Below are positions 22,830 through 34,000 of a DNA stretch of 64,000 nt, in pieces. The notes beneath the pieces are model-generated. The model ran no database searches. It saw only the letters and a list, made by a program, of their open reading frames with translations, and was not told the DNA's origin. Origin of the DNA: Anaeramoeba flamelloides (taxonomy: Eukaryota > Metamonada > Anaeramoebidae); the NCBI GenBank assembly GCA_027625915.1, contig JANTQA010000070.1, positions 8,623,001 to 8,687,000 of the forward strand. Direction: 5' to 3'. The position numbers and the translations under genes were made by a program. The first letter of the stretch is position 1. Each line of letters opens with the position of its first letter.

Positions 22830-24254
22830 TACCGATTTATTCTTGTTTGATTTTGGTGTTGTTTTTGTTTAAAAAGAAAATTTGATCTGATCCTGTTTTT
22901 TTCTTTAAACTGTGTATCTTAATCTACACAGAGCCCAACGGGGGCTTTTTTTGACCCAAAACCAAAATTTGCTTTTTTTGTAAATCTAATTTGCTTTGAA
23001 ATTCTATTTGGAAAAATTTTTTGACATCAATCTAAAATTTGTCATAACTTATTAAATAAAATTTATATAATCAACAACAAATAGGGGTTCTGCTATTGCC
23101 AAAATCATTGGAATGAACATTGCCAAAAACACAACAGATTTTGATCAAAAAGCTAAAATGTGGGTCTACGAAGAAATGATCGACGGACAAAAATTAACAG
23201 AGATCATCAATACGAAACATGAAAATGTGAAATATCTTCCAGGAATTAAACTTCCAGAAAATATTGTCGCAGTACCAGAACTTGACGATGTCGTTTCAGA
23301 TGCTGACTTATTGGTCTTTGTTCTTCCTCACCAATTTCTTCCAAGATTACTCAATGGAATTAAAGACAAAATTAAAAAAGACGCAGTCGCAATCCATTTG
23401 ATCAAGGGAGTGTTTTTCATTGATGGAGAAATGGTGCCAATTTCTTCAAGAATTAAAGATGTACTTGGTATTGAATGCTGTACTTTAATGGGCGCCAATG
23501 TAGCCAATGAAGTTGCAAGAGAAGAATTTTGTGAAACAACTATTGGTAATTTTTCCTTTTGTCTTTGATTTTTGCTTACAAAAAATCAAACTGCTTGCTT
23601 TTTTTATTTTTTTTTTTTCCTTTTTCCTTTTTCCATATCTCCCCTATGTGTATCTAAACTCTAATTTAATATTTTTTATATCAAATATTTTTCCAAATAT
23701 CTCAATATCTTATAGGATATGAAACCCAAGAAGCAGGCGAAATATTTTTCAAACTTTTCAATACCAAATTCTTTGAAGTAACCATCATTCAAGATGTTAC
23801 AGGACCAGAAATTTGTGGTGCCTTAAAGAATATTGTTGCTCTTGGATCTGGATTTTGTGATGGCCTTGGTTATGGAGGAAACACAAAAGCTGCTATCATG
23901 AGAATTGGATTAAAAGAAATGAGAGGATTTGCAATGATGTATTCTAAAACTGTTGTTGAATCAACATTTTTAGAAAGTTGTGGTGTTGGTGATCTCATCA
24001 CTACATGTATTGGTGGAAGAAATCGAAAATGTGGAGAATACTTTGCCAAGACCGGTAAAGCTTGGGACGTCATCGAAAAAGAATTATTAAATGGTCAAAA
24101 AATTCAAGGTGTTCCTTGTGCCAAAGAAATTTATGAAATCTTAAGTACTAAAAACTTATTAGCCAAATTCCCATTATTCCACACTATTCACAGAATCAGC
24201 GTCGGCGAATTAGAACCAAAGGAAATCATTAATTATAAATCTGTTAATAATTAA
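22715..24254 (+). CDS. Glycerol-3-phosphate dehydrogenase [NAD+], 3 exons
   Basis: Exons 22715-22752, 23085-23545 and 23716-24254 join in frame (38+461+539 nt) to 345 residues, close to the usual 349 of the cytosolic animal-type enzyme. Introns are GTATAT...AATAG (332 nt, with a 33-T run) and GTAATT...TTATAG (170 nt). The enzyme interconverts dihydroxyacetone phosphate and glycerol-3-phosphate with NAD(H), balancing cytosolic redox and feeding glycerolipid synthesis. Visible marks are the Rossmann motif GSGNWG (9-14, split by intron 1), HENVKYLPG, a VLPHQF strand, LMGANVANEVA, and catalytic Lys204 in GALKN. NTK at 222-224 and GGRNRK form the substrate and NAD pocket. No targeting peptide or peroxisomal tripeptide is seen; the C-terminus is VNN. 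Similarity to the animal enzyme is very high across the whole length. Confidence 0.96.
22794..22826 (+). repeat. 33-nt poly-T run in GPD intron 1
   Basis: An uninterrupted T run in the first intron, after the 5' splice site and far from the 3' site. Its length is likely to be unreliable in any assembly and polymorphic in life. Confidence 0.9.
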
Positions 24255-26960
24255 ATTGAAAATTTGATATTTATATCTATATATATATATATATATAGAT
24301 ATAATATATACATATATATTAATATTGTTAAATTTTAATTTTTTTAGTTACAGTATTTATTTTTAACTTCTTGCCTGAAAATAAAAATTATTTCCTATCT
24401 ACTAATATTAAAAATATTAAACAACAATATTTATTTTCACACATTTTTGCTACATATGTCACTAATATAAAATCTTTATATCCAAGATCTTAACATTTAT
24501 AATTTGTTCAAATTTTTTACATAAAATAAATAAAAAAAATTTTCTCAATACTTTTTTTATTTACATGTTTTTTTGATTGATATTTTTTACTTTTTGATTT
24601 TTATTTTCTTCTTTTTATAAATTACTTGATCTAGATCTTGAAGAAAAAAGATAGAGGGATTAATATCCATATTTTTATTGTTCTGTTATTTTATAGAGAG
24701 TCAAATAAAACATTTTATCAATAGTTCCTAAAACTCTTTAGTTCAGTATTAGGGGCTATTTGGTGGAACCTTTCAAAAAAATTTGTTACTCACTTTTTTT
24801 TAAAAAAACTCTTTTTCAAACAAAAGGGTACACCTCTCAAATTATCAATCCTATTGTATTTGATTGTTAATAAGATAATTACTCATTGGTGATTTTCAGT
24901 TTAATTATTCATTTTTTCGTTTTTTGTTTTTTTATTTATGGGTATTTAACAGTTGGAAAATGAAAAAAAAGATAAGAAATTAATTTGAAAATAATCTACC
25001 CGTATAAAAAAAGTAACAGTTTAAGTTTAATTTTCGAATGAGCTAGATATAAGAATTAAGAAATCTACAATTTTATATTGATATCTGGAACAAAGAAAAA
25101 AAAAAAAAAAAAAACAATTCTAACAAAAGAACCAGATGAATTGTGGCTTTATATTGAAAATGAGACCTTAAAGAACATAGATTTGACGTGAAAAAAGTTA
25201 TTAATAAAATTTCGAGAAATTTTCCCCAATTCATCTTGTTCAATTGCTTTTATTGATTATATATTTTTTTTTCTAATCAATTTACAAAATGAGATTTCCC
25301 ATTTCAAATAAAAGGGAACATCAATTTTTAAAATATTTTCTTTTAATTTTTATTGTATTTTTTTTATTGACTTTTAAATATTCAGTTGAGTTTTTTTTTT
25401 TTATTTTCAAGAGTTTCTTAGATTTTAGAAAGAGACTACAATTAATTTGATTCAATTCTGAATTAATTTTAGAATTTTACACACTTTTTTTTGAAAAAGA
25501 TTTTAGTTTTAAAGTAATTTTTTTAACTAAGCTTCATTTTAAAAATATTGGCTTACTTAAATAGATAAATTGATATAAAACAAAAAAAAAAAAAAAAGAA
25601 TTTTGTATTAAATGCCAAGTACAGCAGTTTCAAGACTAACATATTTTTTTGATCAGATAATTCCAAATTTTAAATCATTTTTTTTTTTCTTCAGAACACC
25701 AGCTTTCTTACCCCAATTGAAAAAAATAAAGTTAAATATAAAATTTCTTTGATAAAAAATTTTACAGGTAGTCTTCGAAAGACTTTAATTAATAAATCTT
25801 ATTATAATTGACTTTTAAATCATTTCTAAATATCAAAAAACTGATATTTTGAATAAATATACAGTATATTCAAAGCTACCATGGATTTTTTTTGATAACA
25901 AATTTTGATATTGATAATGATTTTCAAAACGGCGAATAGGGGAATCAGAAAGTCCATACAGAAAATATTTTTTCCTAAATAAGCCAATATTCAAGAATTT
26001 TTTCTGATATTTGTAAAATAAATTTTTAGAAACCAAAAAGACACTAAACATCGAAAATTCATTGAGAAAGGACAACAAATTTAATCTAAAAAAAATGAAT
26101 TTTTTTTTAACCAAATCAGAAGTTTTTTTTTTAAATTAGCAACAAATTCTTGAATATTGACTCCTTTCTAAAAAAATTCCTATATTTGAACTTTCTTATT
26201 GGTTTGTTCTTTGATTTAAAAATCTATATCAACATCAAAATTTGAGATTGATAAAAATTCAGAGTAGCCGTGGAACAGCTGTAACAGAGAAAACCAAAAC
26301 TAAAATAAATTGAATCAAAATTTTTAATTTTACTAATATAGATTGCCTATTAAAATAAAAATTAAATGAAAAAAAAGAAAACACAACGATTTTTTTTTTC
26401 AATAATCATCTACAATTTAAAAGACAGTTACAATTCTAATTTTCTTAAATGCTTATTTATTATTTAAATATATTTCAATTTTCAAATTGCATTACTTAAA
26501 AAAAAAAAACATTCATTCAACTTTACAGAAAAAAATTCTAATAATAAAAAAAAAAACAAAACAAATTTCTTGAAGAAAAAAGACAAATACTATAAAAAAA
26601 AATCGAGAGGATCTCCTTGGAAAAAAATTCAATACAAAAAAAAATCAGTTTTTTCTTGTTTTAAGTTTCCAGAGGGTTAAATTTCTCCAATTATAAACAA
26701 ATATTTCACTTTAAAAAGAAAATAAACACAATTTGATTTAATGTAATTTTTACTAATTTTAAAACATTCTATATTTGACAGAGTGAGTATTTTTATACTA
26801 TTAATTTAAACACCATTCCAAAAACATGGATACACCCAAAACCAAAAATTGACAAAAAAAAAACACACAATTTATTATATTTTTCCAAACCTAATATAAA
26901 ACCACATTTAAGTTAACCAGTATTATTGTTTTAATAAGTAATCATTTTAATAAAAATTAA

Positions 26961-26964
<4 letters not shown>

Positions 26965-26995
<31 letters not shown>
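26965..26995. repeat. (AT)n microsatellite
   Basis: About 15 uninterrupted AT units. It is one of several short TA tracts in the window; others lie near 5493, 6361, 18313, 24284 and 47349. Confidence 0.9.
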
Positions 26996-26997
<2 letters not shown>

Positions 26998-27814
26998 TAT
27001 TGATATGTCCAATATAATGAAAGAAGCTGAAAAAAAAATAATTTGGTAAATTTGTTGAAATTTCACTAACAATTGTTGATCTATCAAAATGATAAGATAC
27101 CATCTACCAATTATATGTGATTTTTCAATTTCACTAACTTGAAACTAACTCTCGATCAACCTGCTAAAAAAAAATCCAGATCTAACCAAACAAATTAAGT
27201 AACTGGAAAAAAGAAGAAATGGAAACAAAAACAAAAAAGATAAAAAATGAACTAGTTTGCAAAATCAAAATTATTTCCAAATCGAATGTAATATATGGTA
27301 TTTCTATTCTTATAACTGTTTTAACTGTATCCTAAATTTTGGAAATTATTTTAGTTTTAAATAACTCATTAGAAAAATGAAAAAAATAAAAAAAAAATTC
27401 GAGAGTTATAAAGTACAAAAATGAAAACTTCAAAACCAACACAGTTTTATTCAAAAGAATAATTCAAAGCCAGTTTAAATTGGAAACTGGATCTCACTCT
27501 TTTACTTGTTTTCTTAAGTATCCGAGTTTTTCTTAGATAATTTTTAGAGATGGATCTTAGATCACTTTTTTTTTTTATTTTTAATTGGTATTATACACGT
27601 AAAAAAATTATGAAAAAAAATTTTTCATTGTAATGAAATGGTCCTGAATAAGATTTTTAAAATTTAAAACCATTTTATATTTATAGGAAATGATATCTAA
27701 ATGGGTAAAAATTCAACAAAATATCCTTGCACAGCAATGAAAATTGTTTTAAAGATTCTTGTTTCACCTAATATATACTATTTTCAAAAGAATATATAGA
27801 TTAAAGTTTAAAAG

Positions 27815-28270
27815 TTTTTTCAAAACAAAACGTGTTCCTTTTTTATAAAGAAGAACTTTAGAATGAACAATCAAAGAAATCGACTATAAACAATAATTCA
27901 AATATATTATTTATGATAATTTTCTATTATTAAAACAATAAATTCTAAAATTGAAGTATTAAATTCTAAAATTTTTCAAAAAATACAGTTAAATTTTGAT
28001 AAATTTTCTAACATCAAAAAAAAAAATTGAAAATATTACATAAAAATTGAGAAAATTATTAAAAAAATTTTCAACTAATTGTGTTCATGTTTAAAATTTA
28101 CTGAAAATATCCAAGGACTTTTAATTTCAAAATCGATTTGAACCTATGTATAATATGGAAACTAGTTGAATTTAATTTTACATTGAAAAAAGAAGAAAAA
28201 AAATCAAGGACTATATATTGAAATAAGGATTATAGTCCCTTGGCATACATTATTGTGATCATTGTATATA
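27815..28270 (+). repeat. Dispersed repeat family B, copy 3
   Basis: Shares TTTAGAATGAACAATCAAAG (compare AGAATACC...CAATCAAAG in copy 1), AAATATCCA, TTTCAAAATCGATTTGAACC and a final TTATTGTGATCATTGTATA with copies 1 and 2. It is more diverged and its minus-strand frame is broken. No terminal arms seen. Confidence 0.55.
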
Positions 28271-28762
28271 CTAAAAAAATCTCAAAATAAAGTATTATAT
28301 AAAGGTAGAGATTACAAATTACAATATCTTTCTTTGAACACTCTTTTTGAAGAAAAAAAGGAAAAAGAAAATGAAAAATTTTATCTTTTCTTTATTTAAA
28401 AATAACTAAAGGGACTTAAATTTTTTTTTTATTTATTTTCTCCCAAAGGTAATAGAGCAATTATTTTCATAAATATGCAATTAAACCCGAATATTTAACA
28501 TCACTTATCACTTTAGAGAAAGAAATTATGATTGATAAAAGAGTTCATTTCCCTCATTGAAACTTTCAGTAATAGGATCCAGATACTTTTTAGTTTGAAT
28601 TTTTGGGATCAAAATTAGAAAAAGAAAAATTGGCAAAAAATTAGATATTGAAGAAATATCACTTTAATTTCAGAGAGCATATATGAACAAATAACCTTAT
28701 AAATTTAATTTCATTGTAAAAATACATTAAAAATAAATGAAATATTGAATCCTTGAAGATCT

Positions 28763-29331
28763 TTAAAAATGAAACCACCAAGTTCTAAATTTCATAGAAA
28801 TAATCTTCTTAATTTCAAAATAATTAGGAAATAGTCTTTTTAAAATATTAAGAGTATATATAAGGGAACGATTAGTATTTAAATCGGTTATTTGATAATA
28901 TCTATTTTTTTTTTTTTTATTAGAATTATTTATATGAATTATTTTTATTGGTTTGAAAACCTTTAAAAAAAGAAGAAATGATAATAAGGTCTATTGATTC
29001 ATTTAATCTTTGAGTTGTTAATTATCCACTGAAAAAATTAAGATTGTGTTATTAATTATTGATGGGAAATAAATAAATTAGAAAGTATTTCTTTAGATTA
29101 TAAGTTGAATTTTCTCGGTTACAAAAAATTATTTTTATTAAACTTTTAATTGAATTGTTTGGTTGTTTTTCTCGTTTTTTTTTTGTTCAATAAAGAGAAA
29201 CAATTGATTTTCTTTTGATCTGTGAATCAAAAAATTATATTTTTTAAAAGTTTCCAATATTTATTGAACTTTTTTTGAAATTAAGAAGATTTTTTCAACG
29301 AAATTTAGAATTTGGTGGTTTCATTTTTAAG
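28763..29331. mobile_element. Short-armed inverted repeat element
   Basis: The left arm TTAAAAATGAAACCACCAA (from about 28763) is mirrored by TTGGTGGTTTCATTTTTAA (to 29331). Pairing continues over about 60 bp through TTCTAAATTTC and ATCTTCTTAATTTCAAAA. The ends lie in a TTAA context, but no separate duplication can be fixed. There is no coding frame, so a MITE or foldback remnant is the likeliest reading. Confidence 0.6.
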
Positions 29332-29444
29332 GTGTATTTCTGTACTTCCTTTCTAGATAATCAGATTTCTTTCTTCTTTGAAAGAAAATAATTTTTTTTT
29401 AAATAATTCTGAAATATGTTGGATTTTGAACTTTTCAATATTTA

Positions 29445-30308
29445 CCATTGTGAAAAAAATTTGGGTCATTAAAAATAATTGGGTCAGTCAAAAATTTGTT
29501 TTCGTTTTTTAAATAGTAAATATTAGCAAAATGATTTTTGATCAAAGTAAAATTTTATGAACAAATCTTACATTTAAGAAAAACCAACGTCACTATCAAT
29601 AATAATTTTCAAAGTCAAAATTATTTCCTTGTATTTTGTGCTTATAGAATTACTGTGGAACTCTAAAAAACAAAAATTTATCTTTAATTGTAAACTTAAC
29701 TAAAAATGTTGATTTTTTTTATTAGATTACATTCCAAGATCTAGTTAATCATTGTTTGGGAAGACCAAAAATTAATAACCGTTTTAAATTAAGGTTTGTC
29801 TAAGGGGATTTTAAGAATTAAAATGGTTTCTGAAATCTTGATATTTCGGTATTTTGAAGTTTTGATTGTAAACATTAGTGGAAAACAATCTCTTTCGAAA
29901 AAACATCTTTTTTGGAAGATTTTATAATTCAATTTGATTTAAAAGGTTATTTAAGATTAACCGTGATAAATTTGCGTTCATTAACAATGATAAATATCTT
30001 ATTGAATAAATAGATTTTAATATTTCCTATTAAATATTTCTCTTATTTTTAGTAAAGTTGACAATTAAAAATCATTTTTTTTTTTTTAGAGTTCCACAGT
30101 AATTTTAAAAGGTTAAAATGCAACAAGATAATTTTGCCTTTGAAAATTATTATTGATAGTGACGTTGGTTTTTCTTAAATGTAAGATTTGTTCATAAAAT
30201 TTTACTTTGATCAAAAAACCATTTTGCTAATATTTACTATTTAAAAAACGAAAACAAATTTTTGACTGACCCAATTTTTTTTAATGACCCAAATTTTTTT
30301 CACAATGG
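29445..30308. mobile_element. 864-bp foldback/MITE with about 265-bp inverted arms
   Basis: Arms 29445-29712 and 30042-30308 are near-perfect inverted copies. Both contain CCATTGTGAAAAAAATTTGG, GTCAGTCAAAAATTTGTTTT, AATAGTAAATATTAGCAAAA, GAACAAATCTTACATTTAAG, ACCAACGTCACTATCAATAA and TTACTGTGGAACTC. The element is flanked by TTA on both sides (29442-29444 and 30309-30311), which fits a 3-bp TWA duplication as made by PIF/Harbinger elements. The family assignment is tentative. The 330-bp centre has no frame. It is the best preserved element here and hence probably the youngest. Confidence 0.85.
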
Positions 30309-31029
30309 TTAGAAAAATGGATCAGACTTTTAAAAACTAGAATTTATTTCTGCAAACAACCTTAAAAAGGAAGTTAGGTTCTTATAGTGATCAGACTATT
30401 ACTTTATTTTTCAATTTCAAGATGTAAAAATTTTCTTTTTTTGAATTTATTATTAAAATTTCTTGAAGATATTTTTAGTTTACCTGTCCCTTAAAAAGAT
30501 TTCTCAACCTCAATAAGAATGCACTGCCTTACAAAAAGTTAGAGAAATAAATGAAGCTAATTGGCCATTCTTGAACGTGTCAAGAAAACTTTATTTTGAA
30601 TTTAAATACTTTTTTGGAGAACCTTCATAATTAATTAATAATAACACTCTGTTTAAGATACTTACAAACACTAAAGACAACACCCCATTATTATTCAAAA
30701 CACCATTAATTTTAGGAGAATTAATATATAAAAATTTATTGCACAGAATTTCTGTCCAAAGGAACCAAATAAACTTGTAAATTTCAGTTTTCCTTGCTGC
30801 TTTGAAAGTGGATTTACTTTATTTGTTAGAATTCAAATTTTGGGGAGATTACACATTGGTTTCAGGTCGAAGGAAAAAAAGAAAGAATTATTTCTTTGGA
30901 AAAAACCGACAAAAGTTAGACTCATTTTTTATTTTTTTTTCCTTTTTCCATCTCAGGCTTCAAAATTGTTTGCTTTGTTCGATCTTTTCAAACAATTTCC
31001 TGGTACAAAATCTTGACTTTGATTAAAGT

Positions 31030-34000
31030 ATGAGTCAAAACAATGAAGAAAATTCTTTTAACCAAATTAACCAACTCTGGAAAAAGGTCTGCCAGAACAA
31101 AAAAACTGATCGTGCCGAAAAAGTTGATCTGCTCATCCCTCAATTGTATGCTTTCTTAGAAAATCCAAACACCAAAGACTTTTCTTTTCGTTCTGAGACT
31201 TCTCTTACAGAATTAATTGCAATTTCATTTACTCGGAAAATGTTTCATCATATTGAACTTTATTTAAAACAAACAACACCAATCAAAGACATCACTTTTG
31301 ATCCACCACAAATAAAGGATGGTTTAGTTTTTCAGCTATTAAAATGTGTTTACCACTTAACAACCAAAAAATCAAATGTTGGTATACTTTCAAAAACTGG
31401 ATTGCCTGCATTACTAATTTCCATTTTGAAAGTTATTTCACAGTTTCCTATCAATACAAAAAAACACCAGAGTAAAAGATTACTACACTTTTTTTTTTTT
31501 TTATTACTTTTGTTTTTTTCTTTTTTATTCTTTTTTTTTTTTCAAAAGAACAAAGAATATATTCAAATATCGAAATGGATTGTTCAAGGTAGAAATTGCT
31601 ATACTTTGTTGTTTTAAAAACATAAAATAAACCTCATTTGTGGCTTAAATAAATTAGAATTTTGTAAAATTTGGAACAATGATAAATTCACAACATTTGA
31701 AAAAAATCTTTTTAGTTCAATTTCCATTTTTTATAATTCAAAAATTCTACTTTCAAAACAGTTCATTTCAAAGAATATTTTGAAGTTCAACGAATTTTAC
31801 AAATTTGTCTTCATTTAAATGAATAGAATGCTTTAATCAAAGCATTTCTTGTAAAAAAGTTCATTACAAAGGCCAATTAAATTTACAATGTTTCTTTGAA
31901 TTTAAATGATTAAATTTCTTCTAAAATCCGTATTCAAAGCAAGTTAAAAAAAATTTCAAAAAGGAAAATGAGGTAAAAATTTGAAAACAATTCTGTGTTT
32001 ACAGTAGTATTAACTTTTAATTAAAATCGTTTTGAAACAAAATTGGTTGACTCTGGGATTTGTTTTAATTTTTAGAATTGTAAATATACAGTTGGACCAT
32101 TCGATCTACATACAATTACCATTTAAACATGCACTTAAGATCACAATTTTTCAATAACAATTAAGCGCTCTCTGTAATTTTAGACCAATTGTTGACTTTT
32201 TTTGAGTAAATTTTTTTTTTTCACAGTATTTTATCTTCAATTTGAAAATCAAAATTAATTTATAAATAGTCAAACCTTTGTTGAGTATGGCTAATAGTTT
32301 GAAATTTCTGATCATTCAAAATTAATTTCTGTAATTTCTGTGATTTCTGCGATTTCTGTGGTTATCGAAATTTCCAAATTTGAACGAAATATTCAAATTT
32401 AATTAATAATTTTAAAAAAAATTGAGAAACTTTACGATATTTTTCAACAAGAATGGATTTTAAATTTATTTTTAGTCTAATTACCTTTTAATTTTTTTTC
32501 AAAATACAAAAGAATTAAATTTTATTTTTGAAAAGTCTCATACTTTTTTATCACACCTGACATTTTTTTTAATATTTTCTCTTCTTCAATATTATATATG
32601 TATCAGTTTTTGAAAAACAAATTTGAATGAATTAAAGAGGGTTTGTCAACATTTTCATTTTGTTTTTTAATTTCTCGTTCCTTTTGAAATTCATCAAGAA
32701 AATTACAATTTACTTTTTACAGATTTAACCTTTTCCAAGAAACCCCAAAAAAGTATGTGTAAATGTTTGAAAAATACTCAAAGTAAATATTTGAACCTTT
32801 GATATGAAATTCAAAGTCATGATACAAAACAACTAAATAAAAAATGTAACAAATTACATTTGTGAACATTTTGGAGGAAATTATTTTTTTATTACAAAAC
32901 CTAATCTCAAGGTCATTAATTAAACAACAGTCCAAATTACAAATTATGAATGAGAAATAAACCAAACTGAAAAGGATCACCAAAGAAAGATCTGAAATCT
33001 TGAAAAACAAAATTAACCAATTTCAAAATATTGATTAATTTACCACAGAGATTGAAATTGTTGATATAACCAACCAAGGTGCAAATACTTGCATTTTTGA
33101 ACAGCTGTATTTTTCTTGCAAGTGATTTGAATTGTTATATTTTCTTATAAAATGTTAATTCCTAACACAAAATGGTTTTTTGAATTGATTATTCAGAAAA
33201 CAATTGGCAATGATGATTTTTTGTTTGAATTGGCAAAAGATTTAAGTTCTGTTAACCAAAATGATTTTAAGTCAAACCGATCTTAATCTTCAACAATCAA
33301 AGAAAACCTTCTTATTATTATCTATAATATTTAAAAAAGAAATTCTTCACTTCATTGATTATATGATAAATATAACGCACATTATCACAAATTGTTTTGA
33401 TCCCTGTTCATTTTCTGATAACTCAATTTTATTGAAAAAAAAAAGATAAGATTTGAAAAAAAAATTGTATTTTCATTTTTTATTTCAACTTTTTATCATT
33501 GTTCTGATTCATCAACATATTTACCAGTGATCATATCATTGGTATGTGTTGAGATTTTTTAAATTGTTGGAAATAGGAATATTTTGTAAAATTCATCAAT
33601 CGTGTCATGGATGACATATTGATTATTTATAAATAAAAATAATCCAAAATCAAAAACCATTTAAATTTTTTATTGATGAAAGAATTGTAAATTACACTTT
33701 AAATGTTCTTTTACTTAATTTTTCTCAAAGGTAATTTAAGCATAAAATCCTAGATTTCATGATTGTTCAAGGGAAAGACACCCCCAAATTTTTTTATGTT
33801 TAAAAAGCAAAAGCAAAAAATTGAAAAGAAAAAAGGAAAAAAGAAATTTAAAAAGAGTTTATAAGAAGCAATTGGTAAAAAATCAAAAAAAAAAAAAAAA
33901 AAACAATGCTATCTTTAATTAAGAACACCCAAAATCACAGCCACGATACTTTTGGTTAATTTAATTTAATTTGATAATTGATCATGAATATTCAATTGGG

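Larger units (their letters stand above)
24255..31029. other. 6.8-kb AT-rich intergenic region with repeats
   Basis: No host gene recognised. It contains TA-rich runs just after the GPD stop (24284-24330), a TA microsatellite (26965-26995), family B copy 3 (27815-28270), an inverted pair (28763-29331) and a foldback with long arms (29445-30308). A decayed coding-like stretch lies at about 30541-30780 (+) (see findings). Confidence 0.6.
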
